DNA of 64,000 nt, from assembly GCF_003130795.1 (NCBI RefSeq), contig NZ_CP029356.1:456501-520500 (forward strand), in the 5' to 3' direction. The notes beneath the pieces are model-generated. The model was not told the DNA's origin and made no database searches. It saw only the letters and a program-made list of their open reading frames with translations. Position numbers and translations under genes: made by a program. This DNA is from Azospirillum thermophilum (GTDB lineage: Bacteria > Pseudomonadota > Alphaproteobacteria > Azospirillales > Azospirillaceae). Within the stretch, counting starts at the first letter, position 1; each line of letters starts with the position of its first letter. Positions 35,481-44,316 of the stretch are shown piece by piece.

Positions 35481-35954
35481 TCAGCGCCGCGCCGGCTTGG
35501 GCCGGGCCAGCAGCGACCGGCCGAACCGTTCCAGCGTGGCGCGAAGCTCCTCGTCCTCCACCCTGGCGGTGGTGGTGATGATCGACAGCTCCTCGTCCAT
35601 GCTGAGGTCGCGCGGCCGGACCACCGCCGTCGGGCGCTGGGGCAGGGCCGCGTGGATCAGCTTGATCTTCGCCACGGCGCGGTAGCCGAAGAAGCTGTTG
35701 ATGCGCTCGATGATCTGCGGCTCCAGATGCTGCAGTTCCAGCGCGATGGCGCCCATGGCCCGGATGTGCAGCGTCGCCTCCTCCCGCTTGCCGCGGGGGA
35801 AGCTCAGCTTGTCCGGGGCGGTGCGCAGCGAAAGCTGGTGGCCGACGATGGCCGGCCAGTCGGTGATCAGTGCCCCGAAGGCGAGCCCCCGCTTGCCCAG
35901 CACCTTGCCGGCGACCTCGGGCACGGTCTGGCCGATCCGTTTGGGTCCGCTCAT
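35481..35954 (-). CDS. dciA: DciA-like helicase-loading protein (DUF721)
   Basis: 157 residues. The DUF721 core runs from about 15 to 105: GKVLGKRGLAFGALITDWPAIVG, then TLHIRAMGAIALELQHLEPQIIERIN, the KH-like fold of DciA. DciA is the ancestral loader of the replicative helicase DnaB in bacteria lacking DnaC (established knowledge). The C-terminal tail is basic. It is divergent from mutY and leads the dsbA-like/smc group. ATG at 35954. Confidence 0.85.
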   Translation of the reverse strand: MSGPKRIGQTVPEVAGKVLGKRGLAFGALITDWPAIVGHQLSLRTAPDKLSFPRGKREEATLHIRAMGAIALELQHLEPQIIERINSFFGYRAVAKIKLIHAALPQRPTAVVRPRDLSMDEELSIITTTARVEDEELRATLERFGRSLLARPKPARR

Positions 35955-36113
35955 GGTGGTCGCTCTTCCGTCCAAATCGCTTCTCTCGGTCCGGCCGCAC
36001 GGTAGCGCAAGGCGGCATCCTCATCCAGCCCGCCCGCCGCCGTCCGCGCCCCGTCAGGCTGAAACCAAACCGTGGCGAAGCGGTGGCGCTTTATCAGACG
36101 CGGCGGAGCGCCT

Positions 36114-37187
36114 ATGTCTTCCCTCACGATGATCCGCGATTCCCGCAAGGCTGCCGCGCAGCTTCTCTCCTGGTACGACCGTCACCGCCGCGACCTGCCC
36201 TGGCGCGCCAAGCCGGGGGAGACCGCCGATCCCTACCGGGTCTGGCTGTCGGAGATCATGCTGCAGCAGACCACGGTCCCCGCCGTCGCCCCCTATTTCC
36301 GCAGCTTCACGGAGCGCTGGCCGACCGTCGCCGACCTCGCCGCGGCGCCGCTCGACGACCTGCTCGTCGCATGGGCGGGGCTCGGCTACTACGCGCGGGC
36401 GCGCAACCTGCACAAATGCGCCAGGGTCGTCGCCGACGGGCATGGCGGCCGCTTCCCGGAGACGGAGGCGGAGCTGCTGGCCCTGCCGGGCGTCGGCGCC
36501 TATACCGCCGCCGCCATCTCGGCCATCGCCTTCGACCGCAAGGCGACCGTGGTGGACGGCAACGTCGAGCGGGTGATCGCCCGCATCTTCGCGGTGGAGG
36601 AGCCGCTGCCGGCCGCCAAGACCACCCTGCGCCGGCTGGCCGCCACCCTGACCCCGGACGGGCGGCCGGGCGACTACGCCCAGGCGATGATGGACCTCGG
36701 CGCCACCGTCTGCACGCCACGCAAGCCCAGATGCATGCTCTGCCCCTGGGCCGACCTGTGCGACGCCCGCGCCGCCGGCATCGCGGAGGAGCTGCCGCGC
36801 AAGGTTGCCAAGGCGGAAAAGCCGACCCGCCGCGGCGTCGCCTACTGGCTGCTGAACCCGGACGGCGCTGTCCTGCTGCGCCGACGGGCGGAGGAGGGGC
36901 TGCTGGGCGGGATGGCGGAAATCCCCTCCACCGGCTGGGGACCGCAGGCGCCGGATGCCGCCGCCGTGGCCGCCCAGGCACCGCTGCCGGCGGTCTGGAA
37001 GCGTCTGCCCGGGCTGGTCCGCCATACATTCACCCACTTCCACCTCGAGCTTGAGGTCGTGGCGGCGGTGGCCGGCGACGGCTGGCGCCAGGCCGACGGG
37101 CGCTGGATTCCGATCGACCGGCTGGGCGATCAGGCCTTGCCGACCGTTATGGTGAAGGTGGTGCGGCACGCGCTCGCCCACGCCTGA
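36114..37187 (+). CDS. mutY: Adenine DNA glycosylase
   Basis: Removes adenine mispaired with 8-oxoguanine. The 357-residue protein has an HhH glycosylase domain with catalytic Glu in EIMLQQTTV (about 41-49), the helix-hairpin-helix LPGVGAYTAAAI (about 124-135) and the essential Asp in VVDGNVERV (about 146-154). The iron-sulfur motif C-x6-C-x2-C-x5-C is CTPRKPRCMLCPWADLC near 204-220. A NUDIX-like domain (residues 240-357) with FTHFHLELEV recognises 8-oxoG. The ATG at 36114 was chosen with GGAG 6 bases upstream; a GTG at 36072 would add 14 basic residues. Confidence 0.95.
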   Translation: MSSLTMIRDSRKAAAQLLSWYDRHRRDLPWRAKPGETADPYRVWLSEIMLQQTTVPAVAPYFRSFTERWPTVADLAAAPLDDLLVAWAGLGYYARARNLHKCARVVADGHGGRFPETEAELLALPGVGAYTAAAISAIAFDRKATVVDGNVERVIARIFAVEEPLPAAKTTLRRLAATLTPDGRPGDYAQAMMDLGATVCTPRKPRCMLCPWADLCDARAAGIAEELPRKVAKAEKPTRRGVAYWLLNPDGAVLLRRRAEEGLLGGMAEIPSTGWGPQAPDAAAVAAQAPLPAVWKRLPGLVRHTFTHFHLELEVVAAVAGDGWRQADGRWIPIDRLGDQALPTVMVKVVRHALAHA

Positions 37188-37232
37188 TCGTTCCTTCATG
37201 GCGAGGCAGGTCCTCGCGGGGGTGGGTGCGGC

Positions 37233-37967
37233 ATGATCCGACACGCGGTGCTGTTCGTCGTGCTTCTTCTCGCCGTCATGGCCGGGCCGGCCGACGGCCG
37301 GGCCGAGTCGAAGACGGGAGGCAGGGCCGGCCCGTCGCGGGCGGCGGTGGAACTGGTCCTGGCGCTCGACCGCTCCGCCTCCATCACCGACAGCGACCTG
37401 GACTTCCAGCTCCGCGGCCATGCCGCCGCCTTCCGCGACCCCGACGTCGCCGCCGCGATCGGCAACAGCGAGGTCGCGGTGACGCTCGTCTCCTACTCCG
37501 GGCCGCGGTCGCTGCAGGTGCATGTGCCCTGGCGGCTGCTCCGCTCCGAGGCCGATGCCAGGGCCTTCGCCGACGCCATCGACGGGCTGCCGCGCAACCA
37601 CCAGGGCGACTCCACAGCCATCGGGGCGGCAATCGAGGATGCGGCGGCGCTGTTCGGCGGCAGCGGCTATGCGGCGCCGCGCAAGGTGATCGACATCGTC
37701 TCCAACGGCTTTTCCAACAGCGGCGTCGATCCCGTCACCGCCCGCGACCGGGCGGTCGCCCGCGGCATCACCATCAACGGGCTGGCGATCCTCGACGAGT
37801 TCCCCTGGCTGGAAGACTACTTCAAGGACAACGTCATCGGCGGCGACAACTGCTTCGCCAAGTCGGCCACCGACCAGGAGAGCTTCATCGAAGCCCTGCG
37901 GCAGAAGCTGATCCTGGAGATCGCCGCCCGGCCGGCGATCCCGACCACGGCGGTCGCCGCCCGCTGA
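37233..37967 (+). CDS. DUF1194 VWA-like secreted protein
   Basis: 244 residues with a signal peptide (about 1-24). The rest is a von Willebrand-A-like fold with an intact metal-ion-dependent adhesion motif D-x-S-x-S as ALDRSASIT near residue 49, plus VTLVSYSG and DIVSNGFSN strands. DUF1194 proteins are exported alphaproteobacterial proteins of unknown function. It begins 45 bases after mutY and may share its transcript. Three in-phase copies of a 14-bp unit follow the stop codon. Confidence 0.85.
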   Translation: MIRHAVLFVVLLLAVMAGPADGRAESKTGGRAGPSRAAVELVLALDRSASITDSDLDFQLRGHAAAFRDPDVAAAIGNSEVAVTLVSYSGPRSLQVHVPWRLLRSEADARAFADAIDGLPRNHQGDSTAIGAAIEDAAALFGGSGYAAPRKVIDIVSNGFSNSGVDPVTARDRAVARGITINGLAILDEFPWLEDYFKDNVIGGDNCFAKSATDQESFIEALRQKLILEIAARPAIPTTAVAAR

Positions 37968-37995
37968 TCCCGCCCCGCTGATCCCGCCCCGCTGA
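37961..37995 (+). repeat. 14-bp tandem repeat (2.5 copies) carrying stop codons
   Basis: The unit CCGCTGATCCCGCC occurs at 37961-37974 and 37975-37988, with a third partial copy at 37989-37995. The first copy contains the DUF1194 stop codon. Because 14 is not a multiple of three, the three TGA triplets at 37965, 37979 and 37993 fall in three different frames. Confidence 0.85.
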
Positions 37996-38117
37996 CGCCC
38001 GGCTCCGCCGCCCGCACCCCCCGGACGGGCGGAGGCTCCCGCGCGGGCGTGGTGTGGCGAAATATCCTAGCCGCCCGCCCGATTGCGCGGGTAATGTCTG
38101 CTTCTGACGCAACCATT

Positions 38118-38149
38118 TATAACGTCGCCCTGCGGGATCGTCCCGCAGG
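38118..38149 (+). promoter_or_regulatory. -10 box and 5'-end hairpin upstream of the histidine kinase
   Basis: TATAAC at 38118-38123 is a good -10 box (no clear -35). About six bases later a perfect 9-bp hairpin begins: CCTGCGGGA (38129-38137), loop TCG, TCCCGCAGG (38141-38149). It would form the very 5' end of the mRNA and ends 8 bases before the ATG at 38158, overlapping the ribosome-binding region. It may stabilise the message or reduce initiation at that ATG. Confidence 0.5.
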
Positions 38150-38157
38150 CGGGGCCG

Positions 38158-40617
38158 ATGCCGGCTTCGGGCATGCCGGAAAAGGGAAGGATCGCGGACG
38201 GGGGTATGGCGGACGGCGCGCCGGACATGGGATCGATGACCGGGGCGGCGGCGACAACACGCCCCGGCGGCATGGCCGCGTCCCGGCGCGGCGCGGCTCC
38301 GCCACCGCGCCTCCGGCCTTCGGGCAAGCCGCGTCTGCAGACCGCGGCGGCGGCGCTCGTCGGGACGGTGGCGCTGGTCCTGGCGGCGCTGGCCGCGGTG
38401 GTCGGAGCCGCCCTGCTGGGCATCGTCTCCATCGCGGAGGAGGCTCGGCAGCAGACCGTGCCGCGCGTCGTGCTGCAGCAGCGCGACGCCCTGGCCGCCG
38501 CCCAGCTCGGCCGCCTCGCCGAGGTGATCCTGAACAGCCACGACCGCGGCCGCCGTGCCACCGCGCTGGAGGAGGCGGAGACGCTGGCCCTGCAGTTCGC
38601 CGAGCGGGCGGACCGCGCCGCGGTGGAGCGGCTGGACCGTGCCCTGGCGGCGGTGCGCTACAGCAACCACCGCGCCGACCTGATCGACTCCCTGTCCAAC
38701 AGCGTGCGCGAGGGGCTGGGCGCCGTCGACGAGGTGCTGGCCCGCGCCACCCGCCTGCTGGCCGAACCGGACAAGGCGATCCAGGACTATGCCTTCCTCA
38801 GCAACCTCTACCAGCTCCGCCGCCTCTACGGCGAGGCGGTGGTCGCCGATACGCCGGAGCTGCTGGGCGCCCGCGACCAGGAGATCCTGACTCTGATCCG
38901 CGCCCAGCGCGCCCTGCTGGACGAGCTGTCGCCCGCCGCCGCCGCCCATATGGAGGAACTGGTCGACCTGCTGCAGCGCATCTCCGATGCCCGGACCCTG
39001 ACCGACCTGCACCGCGGCCGGCTGGCGGTGCAGCGGCAGATGCGGCAGGACATCGACACCGCCCACCGCCTGCTGCGCGAGCTTGCCGAGGGCCTGGCCA
39101 GCGGGGCGGCGTCCTCGGCGCTCGCCACCGCGGACCGCATCGTCGATTACGGGCGCCGTGCCCTGTGGACCGGCATCATCGGGGTCGGCGCCACCTTCCT
39201 GGTCCTGCTCGGCGTGGCGGTGCTGCTGCTGCGGCATGTGGTCCGGCCGGTGCGGACCCTCAGCGACCTTCTGCAGCGGCTGCCCGACGATCCGCAGCCC
39301 GTGACGCCGCCGCGCGCGCTGCTGGAGGAGTTCGACCGCATCGGCCAGGCCGTCACCCGCTTCGCCGGGACGCTGGTGGCGCTGCACGCCCAGGCCGGGG
39401 CGCTGCGGACGGGGGAGGCGCGGCTCGGCACCATTCTGCATTCCGCGCCCTTCCCGATCATGATCGCCCGGCGCTCCGACGGGGTGATCCTCTTCGCCAA
39501 CGCCCCGACCGGCGAACTGCTCGCCCTGCCGCCGTCCGTCCGGACGGAGGCGCTGCGCCTCGGCCTCGCCGACTTCCTCGACGATCCGGCGGAGGCGATG
39601 GCCCTGCCGGCGACCCTCTACCGGCTGAACCGCGCCACCAGCATCGAAACCCGCTTCCGCTCCGCCGACGGCCGCGTCTTCTGGGGAATCCTGACCGCCG
39701 TCGCCATGGAGTACGAGGGGGTGGGGGCGATGTTCCTGGCGGTGCAGGACATGTCGCTGCGCAAGGACGCCGAGAACGCGCTGCGCGCCGCCAAGGAGGA
39801 GGCCGAGGCCGCGCTGACCGACCTGCAGCGCACCCAGCGCAGCCTGGTGCAGGCGGAGAAGCTGGCCTCGCTCGGCGCGCTGGTCGCCGGGGTGGCGCAC
39901 GAGATCAACACGCCGGTCGGCATCGGGGTCACCGCCTCCTCCTTCCTGGCGGAGGAGGTGCGGAAGTTCCGTTCCACCATGTCGGAGGGCAATCTGCGCC
40001 GCCGCGACCTGGAGAGCTTCATGGACCGGGTGCAGGAGGCCTCGGCCATCCTGCTCGCGAACCTGGAGCGGGCGGGCACGCTGGTGAACAGCTTCAAGCA
40101 GGTGGCGGTGGACCAGACGTCGGAGGCGCGCCGCAGCTTCGAGCTGCGCGGCTATCTGGAGGACGTACTGGGCAGCCTCGCCCCGCACGTCAAGCGGACG
40201 CGGCACCGCGTCTCGCTCGTCTGCCCCGACGACATCGTTATGGACGGCTACCCCGGCGCCCTGTCGCAGGTGGTGTCCAACCTCGTCATCAACGCGCTGA
40301 CCCATGCCTTCGCGCCGGACCAGGCGGGCGCGGTCGCCGTCGCCGTCCGGGCGGACGCGGAGGAGGGCTGGATCCTGCTGGAGGTCGCCGACGACGGGGC
40401 CGGCATTCCCTTCGACCTGCGCGAGCGGGTGTTCGAGCCTTTCTTCACCACCCGGCGCGGTGACGGCGGCAGCGGGCTCGGCCTGCACATCGTCCACAAC
40501 ATCGTGGTCGGCACGCTCGGCGGCGCCATCACGCTGGCCTGCCCGGCGGAGGGCGGCTGCCGCTTCACCCTCAGGCTGCCGCTGCAGGCGCCCGTGCCGC
40601 TCCCCGGCCCGGCCTGA
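38158..40617 (+). CDS. Membrane-bound PAS sensor histidine kinase
   Basis: Up to 819 residues. A first membrane helix lies at about 64-92 and a second at about 338-360, enclosing a long, mainly helical periplasmic sensor of about 245 residues. A PAS domain follows (about 420-535, with GILTAVAMEYEGVGAMFLAVQDMS at its end in two parts), then a dimerisation/phosphoacceptor region with His in VAGVAHEINTPVG (about 583), and an ATPase domain with N box NLVINALTHAF, G1 VADDGAGIPF and G2 GGSGLGLHIV. No response regulator gene is adjacent, so it is an orphan kinase. The start is uncertain: ATGs at 38158, 38173 and 38206 are in frame. The phosphoacceptor motif H-E-I-N-T-P resembles that of the DctB/ZraS-like (HPK4) kinases. 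Confidence 0.9.
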   Translation: MPASGMPEKGRIADGGMADGAPDMGSMTGAAATTRPGGMAASRRGAAPPPRLRPSGKPRLQTAAAALVGTVALVLAALAAVVGAALLGIVSIAEEARQQTVPRVVLQQRDALAAAQLGRLAEVILNSHDRGRRATALEEAETLALQFAERADRAAVERLDRALAAVRYSNHRADLIDSLSNSVREGLGAVDEVLARATRLLAEPDKAIQDYAFLSNLYQLRRLYGEAVVADTPELLGARDQEILTLIRAQRALLDELSPAAAAHMEELVDLLQRISDARTLTDLHRGRLAVQRQMRQDIDTAHRLLRELAEGLASGAASSALATADRIVDYGRRALWTGIIGVGATFLVLLGVAVLLLRHVVRPVRTLSDLLQRLPDDPQPVTPPRALLEEFDRIGQAVTRFAGTLVALHAQAGALRTGEARLGTILHSAPFPIMIARRSDGVILFANAPTGELLALPPSVRTEALRLGLADFLDDPAEAMALPATLYRLNRATSIETRFRSADGRVFWGILTAVAMEYEGVGAMFLAVQDMSLRKDAENALRAAKEEAEAALTDLQRTQRSLVQAEKLASLGALVAGVAHEINTPVGIGVTASSFLAEEVRKFRSTMSEGNLRRRDLESFMDRVQEASAILLANLERAGTLVNSFKQVAVDQTSEARRSFELRGYLEDVLGSLAPHVKRTRHRVSLVCPDDIVMDGYPGALSQVVSNLVINALTHAFAPDQAGAVAVAVRADAEEGWILLEVADDGAGIPFDLRERVFEPFFTTRRGDGGSGLGLHIVHNIVVGTLGGAITLACPAEGGCRFTLRLPLQAPVPLPGPA

Positions 40618-40626
40618 CGGCGGCGG

Positions 40627-41664
40627 CTACCACACCACCCGCGGGACCGAGGCGACCTTCACCGGGCCGAGGAACAGGGCGCGGTCCTGCACGGTCACCG
40701 GGGCGGTGATCACCGGTTCCCCCGCCGGCCCGGTCGGGCGGGACAGCATGGTCAGCACCGTGCGGGCCATCGCCACCTCGTTGGGGCGCAACATCGGCTG
40801 TACGGCGCCGAGCACCGCCTGGGCGCCGTGCACCTCCGCGGTCAGGGCGGCCTGCGGCTGCAGCTCGCCGTCCAGCGCCAGCGTGCCGTTCACCATCATG
40901 CGCAGCGGTCCCCATTCCAGCCCCAGCCGGTCGAGCTCCACCGTGCCGCCGTCGCGGCTCCAGGCCGACAGGCTGGCCGGCTCGATCCGCGGCGGGCGGC
41001 CGAGGACGCGGGCGGACAGCTCCGCTTTCTGGATGTGGCGGCCGAGCGTCGGCGGCGCGGTCTCCGGCAGGGTGACGCCGATGGCGGTCAGCGTCAGGGC
41101 CATGCCCGTCGCGGTATGCCCGGCCGGGCTCTGCGGCGGCTGGGTGGCGGCGACCTCCAGCGTCGCGACCGGCAGCCGCTCCGCCGACGGCTGGGCGAGC
41201 AGGTCGGTGAAGGACAGGCGGATCTGCTCCAGCGTGCCGCCGGTCTCGCCGCCGATGGTCCACAGGGCATGGCCGGCGCCGCCGCCGCGCGACAGGATCT
41301 CCAGCGGCGGCTGGCCGGGCTGGGCGACGATGGCGCGCTGCTCGCCCGGCAGGGTCAGGGCGACGCGCGTCACCGCCCAGGGCGGCGCCTCCGCCACCAG
41401 CCGGGTTCCCTGCCATTCCAGCCCGCGGGCGGCGAGGTGCGGCTTGTCCACGGTGGCGCGCAGGGCGAAGGGGAAGCCCTCCACCGCCAGCGCCGCATAC
41501 TCGACCAGCATGCCCTCGGCCCGGCGCTGTTCCGCCCAGGCCAGCACGCCCTGACGGACCATGCCGGCGGCCCACCACCACCAGCCGGCATAGCCGGCGA
41601 CCAGCAGGGCGGGCAGCAGAAGCGCCAGCAGGGCGGCGCGGCGGGAGGGCTTGCGGAGTCGCAT
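40627..41664 (-). CDS. DUF2125 envelope protein
   Basis: 345 residues. The N terminus is basic (MRLRKPSRRA), followed by one hydrophobic segment (about 11-32) that anchors or exports the protein. The remaining 310 residues are beta-rich with repeated 'VEGFPFALR'-like and 'VTLPE' strands, matching DUF2125, a family of the AsmA-like/beta-taco type seen in alphaproteobacteria. The function of the family is unknown; a structural envelope or lipid-related role is possible. It converges with the histidine kinase, 9 bases between stops. Confidence 0.8.
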   Translation of the reverse strand: MRLRKPSRRAALLALLLPALLVAGYAGWWWWAAGMVRQGVLAWAEQRRAEGMLVEYAALAVEGFPFALRATVDKPHLAARGLEWQGTRLVAEAPPWAVTRVALTLPGEQRAIVAQPGQPPLEILSRGGGAGHALWTIGGETGGTLEQIRLSFTDLLAQPSAERLPVATLEVAATQPPQSPAGHTATGMALTLTAIGVTLPETAPPTLGRHIQKAELSARVLGRPPRIEPASLSAWSRDGGTVELDRLGLEWGPLRMMVNGTLALDGELQPQAALTAEVHGAQAVLGAVQPMLRPNEVAMARTVLTMLSRPTGPAGEPVITAPVTVQDRALFLGPVKVASVPRVVW

Positions 41665-41908
41665 CGGTCGCTGTTCCAGTCGATGAAGCCTCTTTTATAG
41701 CGATCGGCGGGGTTGCGTGCTAGGTTCGGGGTTTCGGGGCGCAGTGGACGCGCCCGCAGCGCTGCACGCGGACATGCTGCTGAACGGCCGTTCCCCCAAC
41801 GCCTCCTTCCTCTCCTCCTCCTCCGATCTCCAGGCGGACAGCCGCCCCGATCCCGGCCGCCCCGATCCCGGTTGCCCCGGTGCGGTCTGGACCCGCGACA
41901 TCACGGTG

Positions 41909-42457
41909 ATGGGCGGGCAGGACGTCTGGGTCTTCGGCTACGGCTCGCTGATGTGGAACCCCGGCTTCCCCTTCCGGGAGCGGCATGCCGCGGTGCTGAA
42001 CGGCTATCACCGGCGTTTCTGCGTCTCCTCCCACCGCTACCGCGGCACGCCGGAGCGACCGGGCCTCGTGCTCGGCCTCGACCGCGGCGGGTCGTGCCGG
42101 GGGATCGTCTTCCGCATCGCCGCCGCCGACGTGCCCCGGGCGCTCGACTATCTGTGGGAGCGGGAGATGGACAACCGCGTCTATCTGCCGAAGATGCTGC
42201 GCGTGCGCCTGCGCGACGGGCGCACCGAGGCTGGGGAGGCCGCGGTGGAGGCCTGCTGCTTCGTCGTCAACCGCGCCCACCACCAGTATTGCGGCTTCCT
42301 CGACGAGACGGCGATGATCGAGCGGATCGCGGGCTGTTGCGGCCAGCGCGGGCCGAACATCGACTATCTCGCCAACACGGTCGAGCATCTGGAGGAGCTG
42401 GGCATCCGCGACACGGCGCTCTACCGGCTCTACCTCGCGGCCACCGGTCGGGGGTAG
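41909..42457 (+). CDS. ChaC-like gamma-glutamylcyclotransferase
   Basis: Glutathione-specific gamma-glutamylcyclotransferase group. The core starts VWVFGYGSLMWNPGF, the phosphate-like binding loop of the family, and the catalytic Glu is expected in the DYLWEREMDN segment (about 77-86 from this start). Product 182 residues from the ATG at 41909. The frame stays open upstream to 41717 with other ATGs (41717, 41774), so up to 64 extra residues of Ser/Pro/Asp-rich sequence are possible; the ribosome sites do not decide. It cleaves glutathione to 5-oxoproline and Cys-Gly in the cytoplasm. Confidence 0.85.
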   Translation: MGGQDVWVFGYGSLMWNPGFPFRERHAAVLNGYHRRFCVSSHRYRGTPERPGLVLGLDRGGSCRGIVFRIAAADVPRALDYLWEREMDNRVYLPKMLRVRLRDGRTEAGEAAVEACCFVVNRAHHQYCGFLDETAMIERIAGCCGQRGPNIDYLANTVEHLEELGIRDTALYRLYLAATGRG

Positions 42458-42495
42458 TCCTTTTGGTCGCGGTGATAACCTAAGCGTTAGTTCTT

Positions 42496-42525
42496 TTGAC
42501 AACGATTAGGTGCCTGTGCATTTTA
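42496..42525 (+). promoter_or_regulatory. Putative promoter of the chemoreceptor gene
   Basis: A perfect TTGACA at 42496-42501 is followed after 17-18 bases by CATTTTA (42519-42525), a weak -10. The region is distinctly AT-richer than its surroundings. The start site would be about 25 bases before the ATG. Confidence 0.4.
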
Positions 42526-42555
42526 AGCCTGAATAATAATCGGGACAGGCGAGAC

Positions 42556-44235
42556 ATGCACGACGTCGGTATTCGCATAAAATTCGTCTTACTTTCTGCA
42601 ATCACGGTCCTGGCGCTGCTGGTGGTCGGCGGCATTCTGCTGTCGGCGCTGCACAATGCGCAGGTGGACAGCCACAAGGGCCGCATCCGGGCTATCTCCG
42701 AGGCGGCCGTCGCCATCATCAAGGACTACGAGGCGCGCGCCGCCCGCGGCGAGCTACCGGCGGAGGAGGCGCGGACCCGCGCGCGCAACACGCTGCGGGC
42801 CATGCGTTATTCCGGCGACGAGTACATCTTCGTCAACGCGCTGGACGGCAACACCATCGTCCATGGCGGCAAGCCGGAGATGGAGGGCAGGAACATGATC
42901 GCCGTCACCGATCCCAACGGCGTGCCCTTCTTCCGTGCCCTGAACGAGGCCGCCCAGGCCGGCGGCCGCTTCGTCGAGTATTCCTGGTCGAAGCCGGGTG
43001 CCTCGTCGCCCAGCCCGAAGATCGGCTATGCCCTGCTGTCGCCGGACTGGAAATGGGTGGTCGGCACCGGCGTCTATGTCGACGACATCGATGCCGAATT
43101 CCGCCGCCATGCCCTGCAGGCCGGCGGCATCGGGCTGCTGGCGGGGGCGGTCGCCCTGGCGCTGGCGCTGCTGGTCTCGCGGTCGATCACCGGGCCGCTG
43201 CTGCGCCTCAGCGCGGCGATGCGCCGGCTGGCCGACCATGACCTGACGGTGACGGTGCCCGACACCGGCCGGCGCGACGAGATCGGCGAGATGGCCCGCG
43301 CGGTCGACATCTTCAAGGAGCGCGGCGAGGAGAACCAGCGTCTGCGCCGCGAGCAGGAGGAGGCCGAGGAGCGCTCGCTGGCCGAACGCAAGGCGATGCT
43401 GGTGCGGCTTGCCGATTCCTTCGAGCGGTCGGTGCGCGACGTCGTCTCCGTCGTCGCGGACTCGGCGACCGAGATGCGCACCGCCGCGGAGTCGCTGTCG
43501 GCGACCACCGAGACGGCCGCGGCCAAGGCCGCCGCAGCGGCGCTGGCGGCCGACGAGTCCTCGGCCAGCGTCAACACGGTGGCCGGGGCGACGGAGCAGC
43601 TCTCCTCCTCGATCCAGGAGATCGGGCGGCAGGTCGCGGCGTCGCACGGCGTGGCCGCCAAGGCGGTGACCGAGGCGACCCGGACCAACGACCTGATGAG
43701 CGGCCTCGCCCGCGCCGCCAACGAGGTCGGCGACGTGGTGAACCTGATCAACTCCATCGCCGGCCAGACCAATCTGCTCGCCCTCAACGCCACCATCGAG
43801 GCGGCGCGCGCCGGCGAGCACGGCAAGGGCTTCGCCGTCGTGGCGAGCGAGGTGAAGAGCCTCGCCAACCAGACCGCCAAGGCGACCGAGGACATCCAGG
43901 CGAGGATCGCCGAGATCCAGCAGGCCACCGGGACGGCGGTCTCCGCCATCCGCGACATCGGCGACGTGATCGGCGAGATGAACAGCATCACCAGCACCAT
44001 CGCCGCGGCCATCGAGCAGCAGGGCGCCGCGACCCGCGACATCAGCGGCAACGTCACCCAGGCCGCCCAGGGCACGCGGACCGTCTCCGCCAACATCACC
44101 ACGGCCAACCAGGCGTCGGCGGAGGCCGGGGCCGCCGCCAGCCAGGTGCTGGGCGGCGCCGGCCAGCTCGCCCAGGCGGCGGAGAAGCTGCGGGCGGAGG
44201 TCGACAGCTTCCTGGCCGGGATCCGGGCCGCCTGA
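42556..44235 (+). CDS. Methyl-accepting chemotaxis protein with single Cache domain
   Basis: 559 residues. The first membrane helix is at about 10-32, a periplasmic single-Cache-like sensor spans about 35-185 (FVNALDGNTIVHGGKPEMEG and GYALLSPDWKWVVGTGVYVDD in two parts), and a second helix is at about 193-213. A HAMP domain follows, then the signalling domain with the conserved hairpin tip NLLALNATIEAARAGEHGKGF near 415-435. Cache sensors of this type often bind small carboxylates. AGGCGAGAC precedes the ATG. The gene has its own AT-rich promoter region. Confidence 0.93.
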   Translation: MHDVGIRIKFVLLSAITVLALLVVGGILLSALHNAQVDSHKGRIRAISEAAVAIIKDYEARAARGELPAEEARTRARNTLRAMRYSGDEYIFVNALDGNTIVHGGKPEMEGRNMIAVTDPNGVPFFRALNEAAQAGGRFVEYSWSKPGASSPSPKIGYALLSPDWKWVVGTGVYVDDIDAEFRRHALQAGGIGLLAGAVALALALLVSRSITGPLLRLSAAMRRLADHDLTVTVPDTGRRDEIGEMARAVDIFKERGEENQRLRREQEEAEERSLAERKAMLVRLADSFERSVRDVVSVVADSATEMRTAAESLSATTETAAAKAAAAALAADESSASVNTVAGATEQLSSSIQEIGRQVAASHGVAAKAVTEATRTNDLMSGLARAANEVGDVVNLINSIAGQTNLLALNATIEAARAGEHGKGFAVVASEVKSLANQTAKATEDIQARIAEIQQATGTAVSAIRDIGDVIGEMNSITSTIAAAIEQQGAATRDISGNVTQAAQGTRTVSANITTANQASAEAGAAASQVLGGAGQLAQAAEKLRAEVDSFLAGIRAA

Positions 44236-44316
44236 TCGGGGCGGCCTGAGCGGTCCGGCGCGGGTGGAGGCATCGGGCGGCTTGGCCGGACCGGCTCCGG
44301 CCCCATATGCTGGGGC

